Shown: piece after piece, positions 55,323 to 63,795 of the stretch
Position numbering within the stretch: the stretch's first letter is position 1
How the letters are laid out: the number at the start of each line of letters is the position of its first letter
From: Clostridiales bacterium
Lineage (GTDB): Bacteria > Acidobacteriota > Aminicenantia > Aminicenantales > UBA8522
DNA length: 64,000 nucleotides
Reading direction: 5' to 3'
Assembly: GCA_029907205.1 (NCBI GenBank)
Contig: JARYMI010000004.1
Coordinates: forward strand, 115,776 to 179,775
Notes under the pieces: model-generated
Database searches by the model: none
What the model saw: the letters and a program-made list of their open reading frames with translations, nothing else
Told to the model about the DNA's origin: nothing
Position numbers and translations under genes: made by a program

Positions 55323-55907
55323 TCAATTCGTTCTTCTTTTCCGGTAAAGACTCTTGTCAACGGCGGAGATCATGCTGTCGAGGTCTGCCTCCCCCCAGCA
55401 GAAATGGTCGCAGATTTTTCTAATCTGGGTCTCGGGGTCTTCGATTATCAGGTTATAGTTAATGAAAAGCACGTCAACATCTTTCCGGGCGCGAATCATT
55501 CTCTTAACCATTTCGTTCAGTTTGATGAAGCTGGTCTTGGTGTCTTCACGCTTCTCGTCGCGGATTCTGGCCATCTTTTCCATGGAATCCATGACCTCTT
55601 CGATGTTGCGTTCTGTATAGATGATGCGATACGTTCCAGGGGGAAGAAATTTCAACCCGTAGGCAGTGATCTTGATAAACTTGCCCTTGTAGTCAGCCAG
55701 GGGAAAAGTGCCGTCCATCAGCCGGCTGATGACTTTCCCTCCTTCGAGCTCGAAGTAACCCCGGGGATTGGCATCATCTGGCGGCCGCGAAGCCATATCA
55801 AAAGCAACAGGCACACCACCCGCATGAAGAATCTGCATCAGCAGGGATGTCCCAGAGCGCTCAAGCCCTGAGACGATGTAATTTATCGTGTTATCCAGCT
55901 TAATCAT
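55323..55907 (-). CDS. Sulfotransferase-family protein
   Basis: About 194 residues. The PAPS 5'-phosphosulfate loop is visible as IVSGLERSGTSLLMQIL at the N-terminus, and the 3'-phosphate region RIIYTERNIEEVMDSMEKM near residue 95 matches the family. It should transfer a sulfuryl group to a hydroxyl or amine. The acceptor is unknown. Shorter than typical 250-300-residue enzymes but without obvious loss of core motifs. Start set at ATG 55907; a TTG at 55943 would add 12 residues. Confidence 0.75.
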   Translation of the reverse strand: MIKLDNTINYIVSGLERSGTSLLMQILHAGGVPVAFDMASRPPDDANPRGYFELEGGKVISRLMDGTFPLADYKGKFIKITAYGLKFLPPGTYRIIYTERNIEEVMDSMEKMARIRDEKREDTKTSFIKLNEMVKRMIRARKDVDVLFINYNLIIEDPETQIRKICDHFCWGEADLDSMISAVDKSLYRKRRTN

Positions 55908-56050
55908 GCCTCTTATGATAGGATAATCACTCCGGCTCTTCAAGCCGGCATTTCTCTGAGAAGAATCGTCGAGTCGGCGGTAAGCTCAGAGCTATAAACA
56001 CGGACTGAGATGCCGCAATTCTTAGATTCGCGCGGGGCGCAGCGGCTCCT

Positions 56051-59000
56051 TTACTCGATCTTCAGCGGCATGAACGGGCCGAAGAGCGAAAAACCCGAAT
56101 CCTGGAGCGACTTCTTGAACTCTTCTATGTCTTTTTGGTAGAACTCATTAAGCTTGGAAACGAAGGCCTCAACGAGAGGCTTGACCTTTTCATATTTAAC
56201 CAAAGCAGCTTGGGATACGGGTTCAATTTCCGTTCTCGTGATGCCGGAGACGGCGCTCATCACTTGGTTACTGAGTCCGGCCGATCTGTCGGCAATGCCT
56301 TGCTTAGGAGGGGTCGGGTTCAGGGTTTCAGAGAATTCTTTGAGCTTCTTCTCCAGAGCTTCGGCTGCTTTAATAAGGTCGGCCATCTTGGGATTCCGGC
56401 TCATCCTGGCGTTCTCTTTGACGGTCTGGAGGGCTCTTTGAGTCTGCTGGATCTGACGACCGGCCCGCGTGATGACCCGTGACAATTTTTGCGCCTCTTT
56501 GGCCTTCTGGTAATTCGCTTTCAGAACCTCGATGTCAACTTTGAGGCGGGGGTCTGTCTTCACTTCAAATGTCTGGCTGATTTCCTGATCCTCGTACTTA
56601 ATCTTGGCGGTGTATGTGCCGGGAAGGACGCTCATTCCGGCTCCCCTGCCGAAAAACGCCATCGGGCTTCTCTCCTCCGTCTGCTCCTGTTCGCCGGGAG
56701 GCTGAGGTTCAGTCTCCCGGAGATTCCAGTAAACACGATTTATTCCTTTCTCCTCTGTCCCGCTGATTTGGCTGACAAACCTTCCTTCTGAGTCCAGGAT
56801 CGTGATGTTAACCCTTGTGGATGGACGTCTGAACATCTGCTCCATCGTGCCCGGCGGCACCTGGCCCGCCATCCGGCTCATCCTGGCCATCATGGCGCTT
56901 TGCTCCGTCTCTCCTGTCTCTTGAGTCTTTTCATCAGGCTTTTTTTCGGTCGGAATCAGGAAATACGTGATGCATGCGCCCACCGGTTTATTCTGGCCAA
57001 CAAAGGCCGTGTCGCCAGGACTCAAGTACACGCTCAACCTTCCCTGGACAAAGGCATAGGCAGCGGGCACTGAAAACGAGTGAATTCTCTTTTTGGTTAT
57101 TTCCTCTGAGATCTCTCTCAGTGGGGTGATGTCGTCGATGACGTACAGGGAGCGGCCGTGTGTGGCAATGATGAGGTCGTTTTCCCTGGGATGGATGGCC
57201 AGGTCATAAACGGGACAGGTCGGAAGTCCGTGCGTCCATTTCATCCAGCTTCCGCCGCCGTTGAGGCTCACAAAAAGCCCAAATTCCGTTCCCACAAAGA
57301 GGAGGTTTCTCGTGACCGGGTCTTCCTTGATCACAAAACAATATCCGTCGATCTCCGATGTCACCAGGCTCTTCCAGGTTTTGCCGTAATCGCGAGTGAC
57401 AAAGACATAGGGAGCGAAATTTGAACGGCGATGGTCGTCAAGCACGACATAAGCCGTGGCTTCGTCGAAACGGGACGGTTCGATATGGGGGACAGCGGCG
57501 CCCTGCGGCGCGACCGGCTTTTTCCCCGCGGTCATCGCCGTCGAGACCAACTCCCAGGTCCTTCCGCCGTCCCGGGTGAGCTGGATGTTTCCGTCGTCTG
57601 TACCCACCCAGATGAGTCCTTCTTTAAGCGGGCTGGGAGCGATGCTGAGGATCGTGCAGTAATTCTCCGCGTTCGTGACGTCAAGAGTCAGTCCTCCGCT
57701 TTCTGGTTGCTTCTGTTTTTCCCGGTCGTTGGTCGTCAGGTCTGGGCTTATGACCTCCCAGGTGTATCCCTTGTCGGGGCTGCGGTGGACAAACTGGCTA
57801 CCTAAGTAAACCGTCGCCGGCCGGAACGGGTCAACGGCAAACCCGGCATTCCAGTTAAAGCGATGCTTGACGTCAGATTCTGTCGGGACAATTGTGCGGC
57901 TTGTCCCGGTCGTGATGTCAAAATAGTAGAGATTCCCACCCTGCGACATGCCGTAGCCGCAGTTCGGGTTTTCCGGGTCAGGAGCGGCGTCGAACCCGTC
58001 ACCGCCGCCCACGCTAATCCAGTGGTGATTGCCAAGAGATCTCTCTTTGAGCGAATAGGCCGGGCCGCGCCAGGTGCCGTTATCCTGGAGTCCTCCGTAA
58101 ACGTTGTACGGAATCTCCATATCATAATTTATATGATAGTATTGCCCGAGAGGAAGGTTCTCGACGAAACGCCAATTCCGGCCGCGGTTCGCGCTGACGA
58201 CGACGCCGCCGTCGTTCCCGACGATCATCCGCTCGCCGTCCGGATGAATCCACATGGCATGAAAATCAGAATGGGCCTGGCCGAAGCCAGTCAGGCGCGT
58301 AAAGGTTTTGCCCCCATCTTCGCTCACCGAAAGCTGCGTTGCCAGCATGTACAGGAGGTTTTCATTTCGCGGGTTCACCCAGATGCGGCTGTAATAAAAG
58401 GGACGGTTGTGGATGTTTTCCGTGTTGTTGACAACCTGCCAGTTAAGCCCCCCGTCTGTCGAGCGAAAGAGGACGCTTTTTTTGGCTTCGACCAGAGCGT
58501 AGACGACCTCAGGCTTGCTCGGCGCAAACGCCAGGCCGCAGCGGCCGAGCTCACCTGAAGGAAGGCCGTTCTTTTCGGAGAGCCCCTCCCACTTCTCGCC
58601 GCCGTCGGTCGTGAGGTAAATCCCGCTTCCTGGCCCGCCGGAGACAAAAAACCAGGGCCAGCGCCTGTGCTCCCACATCGCAACCAACATTCTATTGGGG
58701 TTGGATGGGTCCATGGCCAGGTCCGCAGCTCCCGTTTTCTCGTTGACGTACAGGATTTTTTTCCAGGTTTTGCCGCCGTCAGTCGTCCTGAAGATGCCAC
58801 GTTCAGTGCTATCCCCCCAGGTCGCGCCAAGGGCAGCGACAAACACGACATCCGGGTTATCTGGATTAATCAGGATCTTGGAAATTTTCTCTGTTTTCTC
58901 GAGTCCCATGCACTTCCATGTCCGGCCACCGTCGAGCGTGAGGTAAACGCCGCGGCCGACGCTCACCGAATTGCGAGGCTTTGACTCGCCCGTTCCCACC

Positions 59001-59332
59001 CAGACGATTTCTGGGTTTTTCTGGTAAACAGCGATGGCACCAATCGACGCAACAGGCTGATCATCGAAAATCGGAGTCCATGTCATCCCGCCGTTTGTGG
59101 ATTTCCAGACTCCGCCCGCGGCCGTCCCCACATAGACGATGTCGGGGTCGTTTATCACGGCATTGATGTCGCTGATGCGGCCGCTCATGTTGGCCGGTCC
59201 GATGCTCCGCGCTTTCAAACCGGCAAAGATGTCGGGTTTGATTTGAGCCGATAAAAAAGAAACCATTAAAAAAAGCCCGATTAAAAGAAAAACTCCGCTC
59301 GTGAAAAACCGTTGATCCCTGGAAGCTCTCAA
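56051..59332 (-). CDS. Giant exported VPS10/sortilin-like Asp-box beta-propeller protein (copy 2)
   Basis: 1093 residues, paralogous to the gene at 47611. Signal peptide about 10-32. Asp-box repeats: STNGGMTW, TLDGGRTW, TTDGGKTW, TTDGGEKW, STDGGLNW, SEDGGKTF, SPDKGYTW, TRDGGRTW, TRDYGKTW. Then the same GRSLYVIDDITPLREI hinge, a sandwich region (INRVYWNLRE) and a helical C-terminus. A Met/Arg-rich linker (about 800-850, AMMARMSRMAGQ) is not in copy 1. Start is TTG 59332 with GGAGGAGG upstream. Role unknown; binding of proteins or glycans by analogy with sortilins. Confidence 0.85.
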   Translation of the reverse strand: MRASRDQRFFTSGVFLLIGLFLMVSFLSAQIKPDIFAGLKARSIGPANMSGRISDINAVINDPDIVYVGTAAGGVWKSTNGGMTWTPIFDDQPVASIGAIAVYQKNPEIVWVGTGESKPRNSVSVGRGVYLTLDGGRTWKCMGLEKTEKISKILINPDNPDVVFVAALGATWGDSTERGIFRTTDGGKTWKKILYVNEKTGAADLAMDPSNPNRMLVAMWEHRRWPWFFVSGGPGSGIYLTTDGGEKWEGLSEKNGLPSGELGRCGLAFAPSKPEVVYALVEAKKSVLFRSTDGGLNWQVVNNTENIHNRPFYYSRIWVNPRNENLLYMLATQLSVSEDGGKTFTRLTGFGQAHSDFHAMWIHPDGERMIVGNDGGVVVSANRGRNWRFVENLPLGQYYHINYDMEIPYNVYGGLQDNGTWRGPAYSLKERSLGNHHWISVGGGDGFDAAPDPENPNCGYGMSQGGNLYYFDITTGTSRTIVPTESDVKHRFNWNAGFAVDPFRPATVYLGSQFVHRSPDKGYTWEVISPDLTTNDREKQKQPESGGLTLDVTNAENYCTILSIAPSPLKEGLIWVGTDDGNIQLTRDGGRTWELVSTAMTAGKKPVAPQGAAVPHIEPSRFDEATAYVVLDDHRRSNFAPYVFVTRDYGKTWKSLVTSEIDGYCFVIKEDPVTRNLLFVGTEFGLFVSLNGGGSWMKWTHGLPTCPVYDLAIHPRENDLIIATHGRSLYVIDDITPLREISEEITKKRIHSFSVPAAYAFVQGRLSVYLSPGDTAFVGQNKPVGACITYFLIPTEKKPDEKTQETGETEQSAMMARMSRMAGQVPPGTMEQMFRRPSTRVNITILDSEGRFVSQISGTEEKGINRVYWNLRETEPQPPGEQEQTEERSPMAFFGRGAGMSVLPGTYTAKIKYEDQEISQTFEVKTDPRLKVDIEVLKANYQKAKEAQKLSRVITRAGRQIQQTQRALQTVKENARMSRNPKMADLIKAAEALEKKLKEFSETLNPTPPKQGIADRSAGLSNQVMSAVSGITRTEIEPVSQAALVKYEKVKPLVEAFVSKLNEFYQKDIEEFKKSLQDSGFSLFGPFMPLKIE

Positions 59333-59362
59333 CGTTCCTCCTCCTTTTTAATAAAATAGCCG

Positions 59363-59377
59363 GCCGCTCCAAGCGGC
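59363..59377 (-). terminator. Possible terminator hairpin
   Basis: GCCGCT-TGG-AGCGGC on the minus strand, followed after four bases by TATTTTATT. It lies downstream of the small basic gene and just upstream of the second Asp-box gene. The T-run is weak. Confidence 0.3.
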
Positions 59378-59573
59378 TTTAAGTATTTAGACGGCAATTA
59401 TCACGATTTTCTTCCAATGTCGGGGACTCGGCTGGCTGCTTATTTGAGCAGCATAAAATCGGCACGAGCGGCCCCCTTGTGGCAATGCTGAACATTGGCG
59501 GCATTCTCGGGGTCCAGTTGAGACAGAGCTCGTGTGAAGAGATAAGGCGTTTCGAGGCTCCGGCGTCTTTCCG

Positions 59574-59714
59574 CTAAGAAGTCGGCTCCTCGCTTTGCTC
59601 AGGCGACGTTTTGTGTTTAGCGAAACGCCTTCGTCTCTTTTCTTCCTGCTTTTTCTGGCGGAGAAGCTCTTTTGTCCTCTTTGCGCTCTTGTAAGCACGG
59701 CTGCTCTTTGCCAA
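59574..59714 (-). CDS. Small highly basic protein (46 residues)
   Basis: Missed by the ORF track. TTG start with AGGAGGA five bases upstream. The product begins MAKSSRAYKSAKRTKELLRQ and continues KKQEEKRRRRFAKH, ending in an acidic SPEQSEEPTS tail. About 35 percent Lys/Arg, predicted as a single long charged helix. It resembles small basic proteins seen in other bacteria, possibly RNA- or ribosome-associated; that is recollection, not a database match. Longer frames over the same bases have no ribosome site. Confidence 0.65.
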   Translation of the reverse strand: MAKSSRAYKSAKRTKELLRQKKQEEKRRRRFAKHKTSPEQSEEPTS

Positions 59715-59832
59715 AGGTCCTCCTCCTTGTCATTTGCGCTTATGATAGCACAACTTGGGTAGAAACGACAGGTTCAATCATATAATTCATGAAGGCTTAT
59801 GCGTGGGGTCTGATCGAATCGAGGCTGATCCC

Positions 59833-60810
59833 TCATTTGACCTTGCACATCAGGTCAAATATCAGCTCTTTTAGCAGGTGATCATAAGTCAAGCTGAGCT
59901 TTTGAGGAGAGGCTTTTTCCGGTGGCGTTTTTATCCCGGCCTGGCTGAAAAACTCTTGAGCTTTTTCTGTCTCCCCAAGATGGAACGAAGCGCGACCGAT
60001 ATTGATCTGGGCTTCTTTGGCTTCGGGATTCTCAGAAAGAATCTCTTCCCAGATCTGGCGAGCTTTGCTGTAATCTCCGCCATTATAATAAATAAGAGCC
60101 ATGTTGTTCTTTGCCGCAGAGTTTGTGGGGGCCAACTTTTGAAAAGAAGCCAGCGCCCCGGCTGAATCTCCTTCCCTGTACATTAAATAACCACCAAGGA
60201 AAACAGAAATCTCGCTTTCTTCCCTCATTTTCTTGAGATTGGAGAGTTGCTCGGCCGCTGCCTTTAAATCTTGCTTTTTGACCGAGATATCAAACAGGTG
60301 GAGCCTCACTGCTTTTTCATCATATTTTTGTTTCAGGGCTTCTTTGAATTTTTTTTCAGCGTTCTTCCAGTCCCCCGCCTCCTTCATGGACAGCCCCCGG
60401 CAAAAATACAGCAACCCCCTGCGTTTTTTAGAAAACAATTGCTCGGCCCTCCTTTCCATTCCCAACTCGGTAAATTCCACTGTATCTCCGAATGGGCGGC
60501 TGGCTCCTATTATCCTATCTACTTCTCTTTCGACTTTTGCAAATTTTGTGGCGGCATTTTCCAGGTCATTTTTATAATAGAGGGCTATTCCCAAGTAGAG
60601 AAGAGCGTTAAGATTGTCCGGGTTGATCTCCAGCGCTTCCTGGAGAATCCTTTGAGCCTCGTCGATTTCTCCCTTTTCCAGAGATTCGCAGGCGCTTTCT
60701 TCCCAATACACAACATCTTGAGCTCGAAGAGGACAAGAAACAGGCTGGAGAGAAAAAGCCATGCAGGCGGCTGACGCAAAAATCCTCATGATTATCTTGG
60801 CAAGTCCCAT
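59833..60810 (-). CDS. TPR-repeat exported protein
   Basis: 325 residues: signal peptide about 8-30 (MRIFASAACMAFSLQPVSC), then TPR units (QRILQEALEINPDNLNALLYLG, NAEKKFKEALKQKYDEKAV, ARQIWEEILSENPEAKEAQINIG). A cysteine at the signal end could be lipidated, but the preceding residues fit only loosely. AAGGTG precedes ATG 60810. Lies downstream of the GGDEF gene on the same strand with a 110-base gap. Partner unknown. Confidence 0.75.
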   Translation of the reverse strand: MGLAKIIMRIFASAACMAFSLQPVSCPLRAQDVVYWEESACESLEKGEIDEAQRILQEALEINPDNLNALLYLGIALYYKNDLENAATKFAKVEREVDRIIGASRPFGDTVEFTELGMERRAEQLFSKKRRGLLYFCRGLSMKEAGDWKNAEKKFKEALKQKYDEKAVRLHLFDISVKKQDLKAAAEQLSNLKKMREESEISVFLGGYLMYREGDSAGALASFQKLAPTNSAAKNNMALIYYNGGDYSKARQIWEEILSENPEAKEAQINIGRASFHLGETEKAQEFFSQAGIKTPPEKASPQKLSLTYDHLLKELIFDLMCKVK

Positions 60811-60920
60811 GCTTCACCTTCTCAGGCAATCAAGAAGCTTTTCTTGTTGCCTGATTTTATTTCCCTTTAAGCCTCGAATCTTCATCCCCAATTATGCAAA
60901 AAAGATGCCACCGGCGGGCA

Positions 60921-63092
60921 TCAAGACGAATTTCGCGTGGTCGAAGAGGCTTTGGCCATCTTCTCCTGGTACATTCTCTCATCGGCCTCATTGAGGACCC
61001 CCGTCAGAGGCATGCTCTTTGAGGCCGTCGCCGTTCCGAGAGATAGCTGAAGGGGCCGATCGGGGTAGCTGCGGTTGTGCTCTTCGAGACGGCTCTTCAG
61101 CCGGCTGACGATTGTCTTGGCGACGCCCGTGTCCACGCCGGGAAGGATGACGGCGAATTCATCCCCACCGATCCTCGCGACGATATCCTCCGGCCGGAAA
61201 GCCACCCGCAAGATCTCAGCAGCCCTAAGGAGAAGTTTGTCTCCCTCGGCGTGGCCGAGAGTGTCGTTTGTCTTTTTTAGCTCATCCACATCGGCCATAA
61301 GGACAGTAACAGGGTAATTCCGGCTCCGCTCCGTCCTGGCCAGTTCTTCTTCGAAGAAACTCCGGTTATAAAGCTGAGTGAGGCCGTCACGGTGACTCAT
61401 ATCGCGCAGCTTCTCCTCGACTTCCTTCTGCTCGGTGATGTCCAGGCAGGAGCCGATGTAACCGGCGAATTTCCCTTCGAGGTCGAAGAATGGCCTGCCC
61501 GTGTTGATAACCCAGCGATAGACACCATCGTAACGCCGCAGCCTGAATTCTATTTCAAAGGCTTTTCTCGCCCGGAATGAACTCTGGTAGACCCTGTTGA
61601 ATTTCTGCGCTTCGCTCGAATGGATGCCACTCATCCAGTTATCGCCCAGCTCCTGCTGAAGAGAGCGGCCAGTGAAGGCCAGCCAGGTCTTGTTGAAGTA
61701 ATCGAACCGTCCGTCGAGCCCCGACCGCCAGATGAGAGTCGGGAATTCTTCCAGGACCGTAATGTAGAAATCTCTTGCCCGGACGATAGCGTCATCGGCT
61801 CTCTTCCGTTCGAGGGCGACGGCGTAAAGGGAAGCCAAGCGTTCCAGCGTTGCCAGGTCGAGCGCCGTGTAGTCACGGCTGGCATTGGCCATGCAGATTT
61901 GGCCTAAGAGCTTCTCGCCAAGAAGAACGGGCGTTGAAAGAAACCGCTTGATGACGACCTTGTTTTGTTCGGGCAAGGCGAAGCGGGGGTCTCCTGAGGC
62001 AGAATTTGTCAGCAACGGCCTTTTTGTTTCGAGAGGCCATTTCCAGAGGCCAACAATTTTCCCGGACAAATCCTCCTTTTCCTTGATCTGAAAAAGCTCG
62101 CCGATCTCCGCCGTCATGGCGGCGCAAATGTGATGTCCGGTGAGCGGGTCGATATAGCTGACATAGCCGATAATACTTCCCGTCAGAGACCTGGCGTTGT
62201 CGAGGACAAGGTTGGAGATTGATTCGATCGTCTCGGATGAAAGGAGGGAGTTGGAGAGCTCGGCTATGGCAGAGTTGGCGACGAGCATCCGCCGGAATTC
62301 CTCTTCTGTCCTTTTGCGATCGCTGATATTCTGGAGGCTTCCTTCGTAGTAGAGGATTTTGCCGGTGGTATCGCGAATGGCGCGTCCGTTGTCCTCGACC
62401 CAGATCGTCGACCCGTCAAGACGAATGATCTCGACTTCGTAGCTGTTTACGACGCTTTGACGTTCCATCAACTCTTGCCAGCGGCTCCGGTCGATCGGCT
62501 CCTTGTAGAAATCGGTCGCCTTCATGTTGAAAAGGCTCTCCCGGTCAGGCAGGCCTAACAACTGGATCAGAGCGGGGTTGGCGTCGATGAACTGTCCGTC
62601 TGGGCTTGTCCTGTAGAGTCCCAGGGGCGTGTTCTCAAAAAGAGCCTGATAACGCGCTTGCGTTTCGGTCAGGGCCGCCACGGCCTTCTGCTTTTCCTGG
62701 ATCAGATTCCTCTCCGAAAGAAGCCTTTCGACAACGCGGGGAAGGAATTCGAGGTAGCGGCCCTCATCATCTTTGACGATATAGTCCTTGGCGCCCAATT
62801 TCATCGCTTCGACAGCGATTCGTTCATCCCCGCTGCCTGTGACCATGATCGTAGAGGGAAAGATTCCCTTGGCCCCCAAAATCCGGATGACCTCGAGGCC
62901 ATTGCGGCCGGGAAGTGAATAGTCAACAACCAAGACATCAAAATTTTCGGAAACAACCTTGCTTATGCCTGAATCGCTATCTCGGGCATGCTCGATCGTG
63001 TATCCGGTCTTCTCCAGCCTTTTCTTGAGGAGACGGGCCGTAACCAAGTCATCCTCAATCACCAGGATCCGGACAGGTTGAGATTCGTTCAT
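60921..63092 (-). CDS. Response regulator-type diguanylate cyclase (REC-PAS-GAF-PAS-GGDEF)
   Basis: 723-residue cytoplasmic enzyme that makes c-di-GMP. Order: receiver domain (about 8-125; phospho-acceptor Asp in VLVVDYSLPG), a PAS domain (about 145-270), GAF (about 280-430), a second PAS (about 435-560; YRWVINTGRPFFD) and GGDEF. The active site is intact, ARIGGDEFAVILPG, with the inhibitory I-site RPED exactly five residues before it, so product feedback is expected. No histidine kinase is encoded next to it. Likely counterpart of the HD-GYP phosphodiesterase at 9.9 kb. Confidence 0.93.
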   Translation of the reverse strand: MNESQPVRILVIEDDLVTARLLKKRLEKTGYTIEHARDSDSGISKVVSENFDVLVVDYSLPGRNGLEVIRILGAKGIFPSTIMVTGSGDERIAVEAMKLGAKDYIVKDDEGRYLEFLPRVVERLLSERNLIQEKQKAVAALTETQARYQALFENTPLGLYRTSPDGQFIDANPALIQLLGLPDRESLFNMKATDFYKEPIDRSRWQELMERQSVVNSYEVEIIRLDGSTIWVEDNGRAIRDTTGKILYYEGSLQNISDRKRTEEEFRRMLVANSAIAELSNSLLSSETIESISNLVLDNARSLTGSIIGYVSYIDPLTGHHICAAMTAEIGELFQIKEKEDLSGKIVGLWKWPLETKRPLLTNSASGDPRFALPEQNKVVIKRFLSTPVLLGEKLLGQICMANASRDYTALDLATLERLASLYAVALERKRADDAIVRARDFYITVLEEFPTLIWRSGLDGRFDYFNKTWLAFTGRSLQQELGDNWMSGIHSSEAQKFNRVYQSSFRARKAFEIEFRLRRYDGVYRWVINTGRPFFDLEGKFAGYIGSCLDITEQKEVEEKLRDMSHRDGLTQLYNRSFFEEELARTERSRNYPVTVLMADVDELKKTNDTLGHAEGDKLLLRAAEILRVAFRPEDIVARIGGDEFAVILPGVDTGVAKTIVSRLKSRLEEHNRSYPDRPLQLSLGTATASKSMPLTGVLNEADERMYQEKMAKASSTTRNSS

Positions 63093-63243
63093 TGAATAGT
63101 TTCTAACTTAGAAAAATGGTAATGCATGATAGGCAAAGAAGTCAAGATTTCAAAAAACTTTTCCGCCCTCTCCCGCGCGGCTCCCCGCGCAGCGCCGTCG
63201 CCACAGGAGGGCACACGGCGATGCCCCTGAGATTGAGATAGTT

Positions 63244-63687
63244 TTGCGAACCGAACCAAAAAACGAACTCCCGCGTAATAGATATGGAATCAAACGGATG
63301 GATTCAATGACCACGCAGGCTTTGAGAATCGAGGATAATTGCTTTTTCTATGCTCTTCGGGCTATTTTAGAGAGCAGGATGGGAGTTGAGCCAGAAGTGG
63401 AGAAGGCGATTGAGACTGAAGACGCCGTTCTTATTCGCCAAATCAGGTCTGGCCGAACCGAGCCAATAGAAGTTCTCATCCGGAAGCATTCGGACCGCTT
63501 GTATCATATCATTCTGCAGCTCGTTTAATCCGCGGCAGCCGCTGAAGACCTTCTCCAGGACACCTGGCTCCTGGTTATTCGAAATCTCCATAAATTCGAT
63601 ATCGCCTATCCTTTTCCTCCATGGATCAACCAGATAGCTGTGACTGATTTTCGACAGTTGGCGAGACGTTTTCAAAATCCGCTCTAA
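63244..63687 (+). pseudogene. Decayed ECF sigma factor (region 2 only, in-frame stop)
   Basis: The track's 94-codon frame ends at TAA 63526, but the same frame continues with clear sigma-70 region 2: EDLLQDTWLLVIRNLHKFDI and PFPPWINQIAVTDFRQLARR, to a second stop at 63685. The upstream part EDAVLIRQIRSG...IRKHSDRLYHIILQLV is region 1.2/2.1-like. Region 4, which binds the -35 element, is absent. Interrupted and truncated, so inactive. An insertion sequence begins just downstream and may have removed the 3' end. Confidence 0.75.
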
Positions 63688-63761
63688 TAGAATCAACAAC
63701 TTACATCCGAAAACCGCGATATCTCCCGAAAAAGTAGTGCCTAATAAGTATTTTTAGACTA

Positions 63762-63789
63762 TTGACATTTATTTTTATTTGCATATTAT
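63762..63789 (+). promoter_or_regulatory. Promoter of the transposase gene
   Basis: TTGACA (63762-63767), a 16-base spacer and TATTAT (63784-63789), seven bases before the transposase ATG, implying a nearly leaderless message. Confidence 0.5.
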
Positions 63790-63795
63790 TATGGT

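Noticed and set aside
55931-55947. Terminator at CCGGCT-CTTCA-AGCCGG
   Set aside because: A six-base hairpin with no T-run on either strand.
59387-59698. 103-codon minus-strand ORF
   Set aside because: Overlaps the 46-residue basic gene in another frame and has no ribosome site; the shorter frame has an ideal one.
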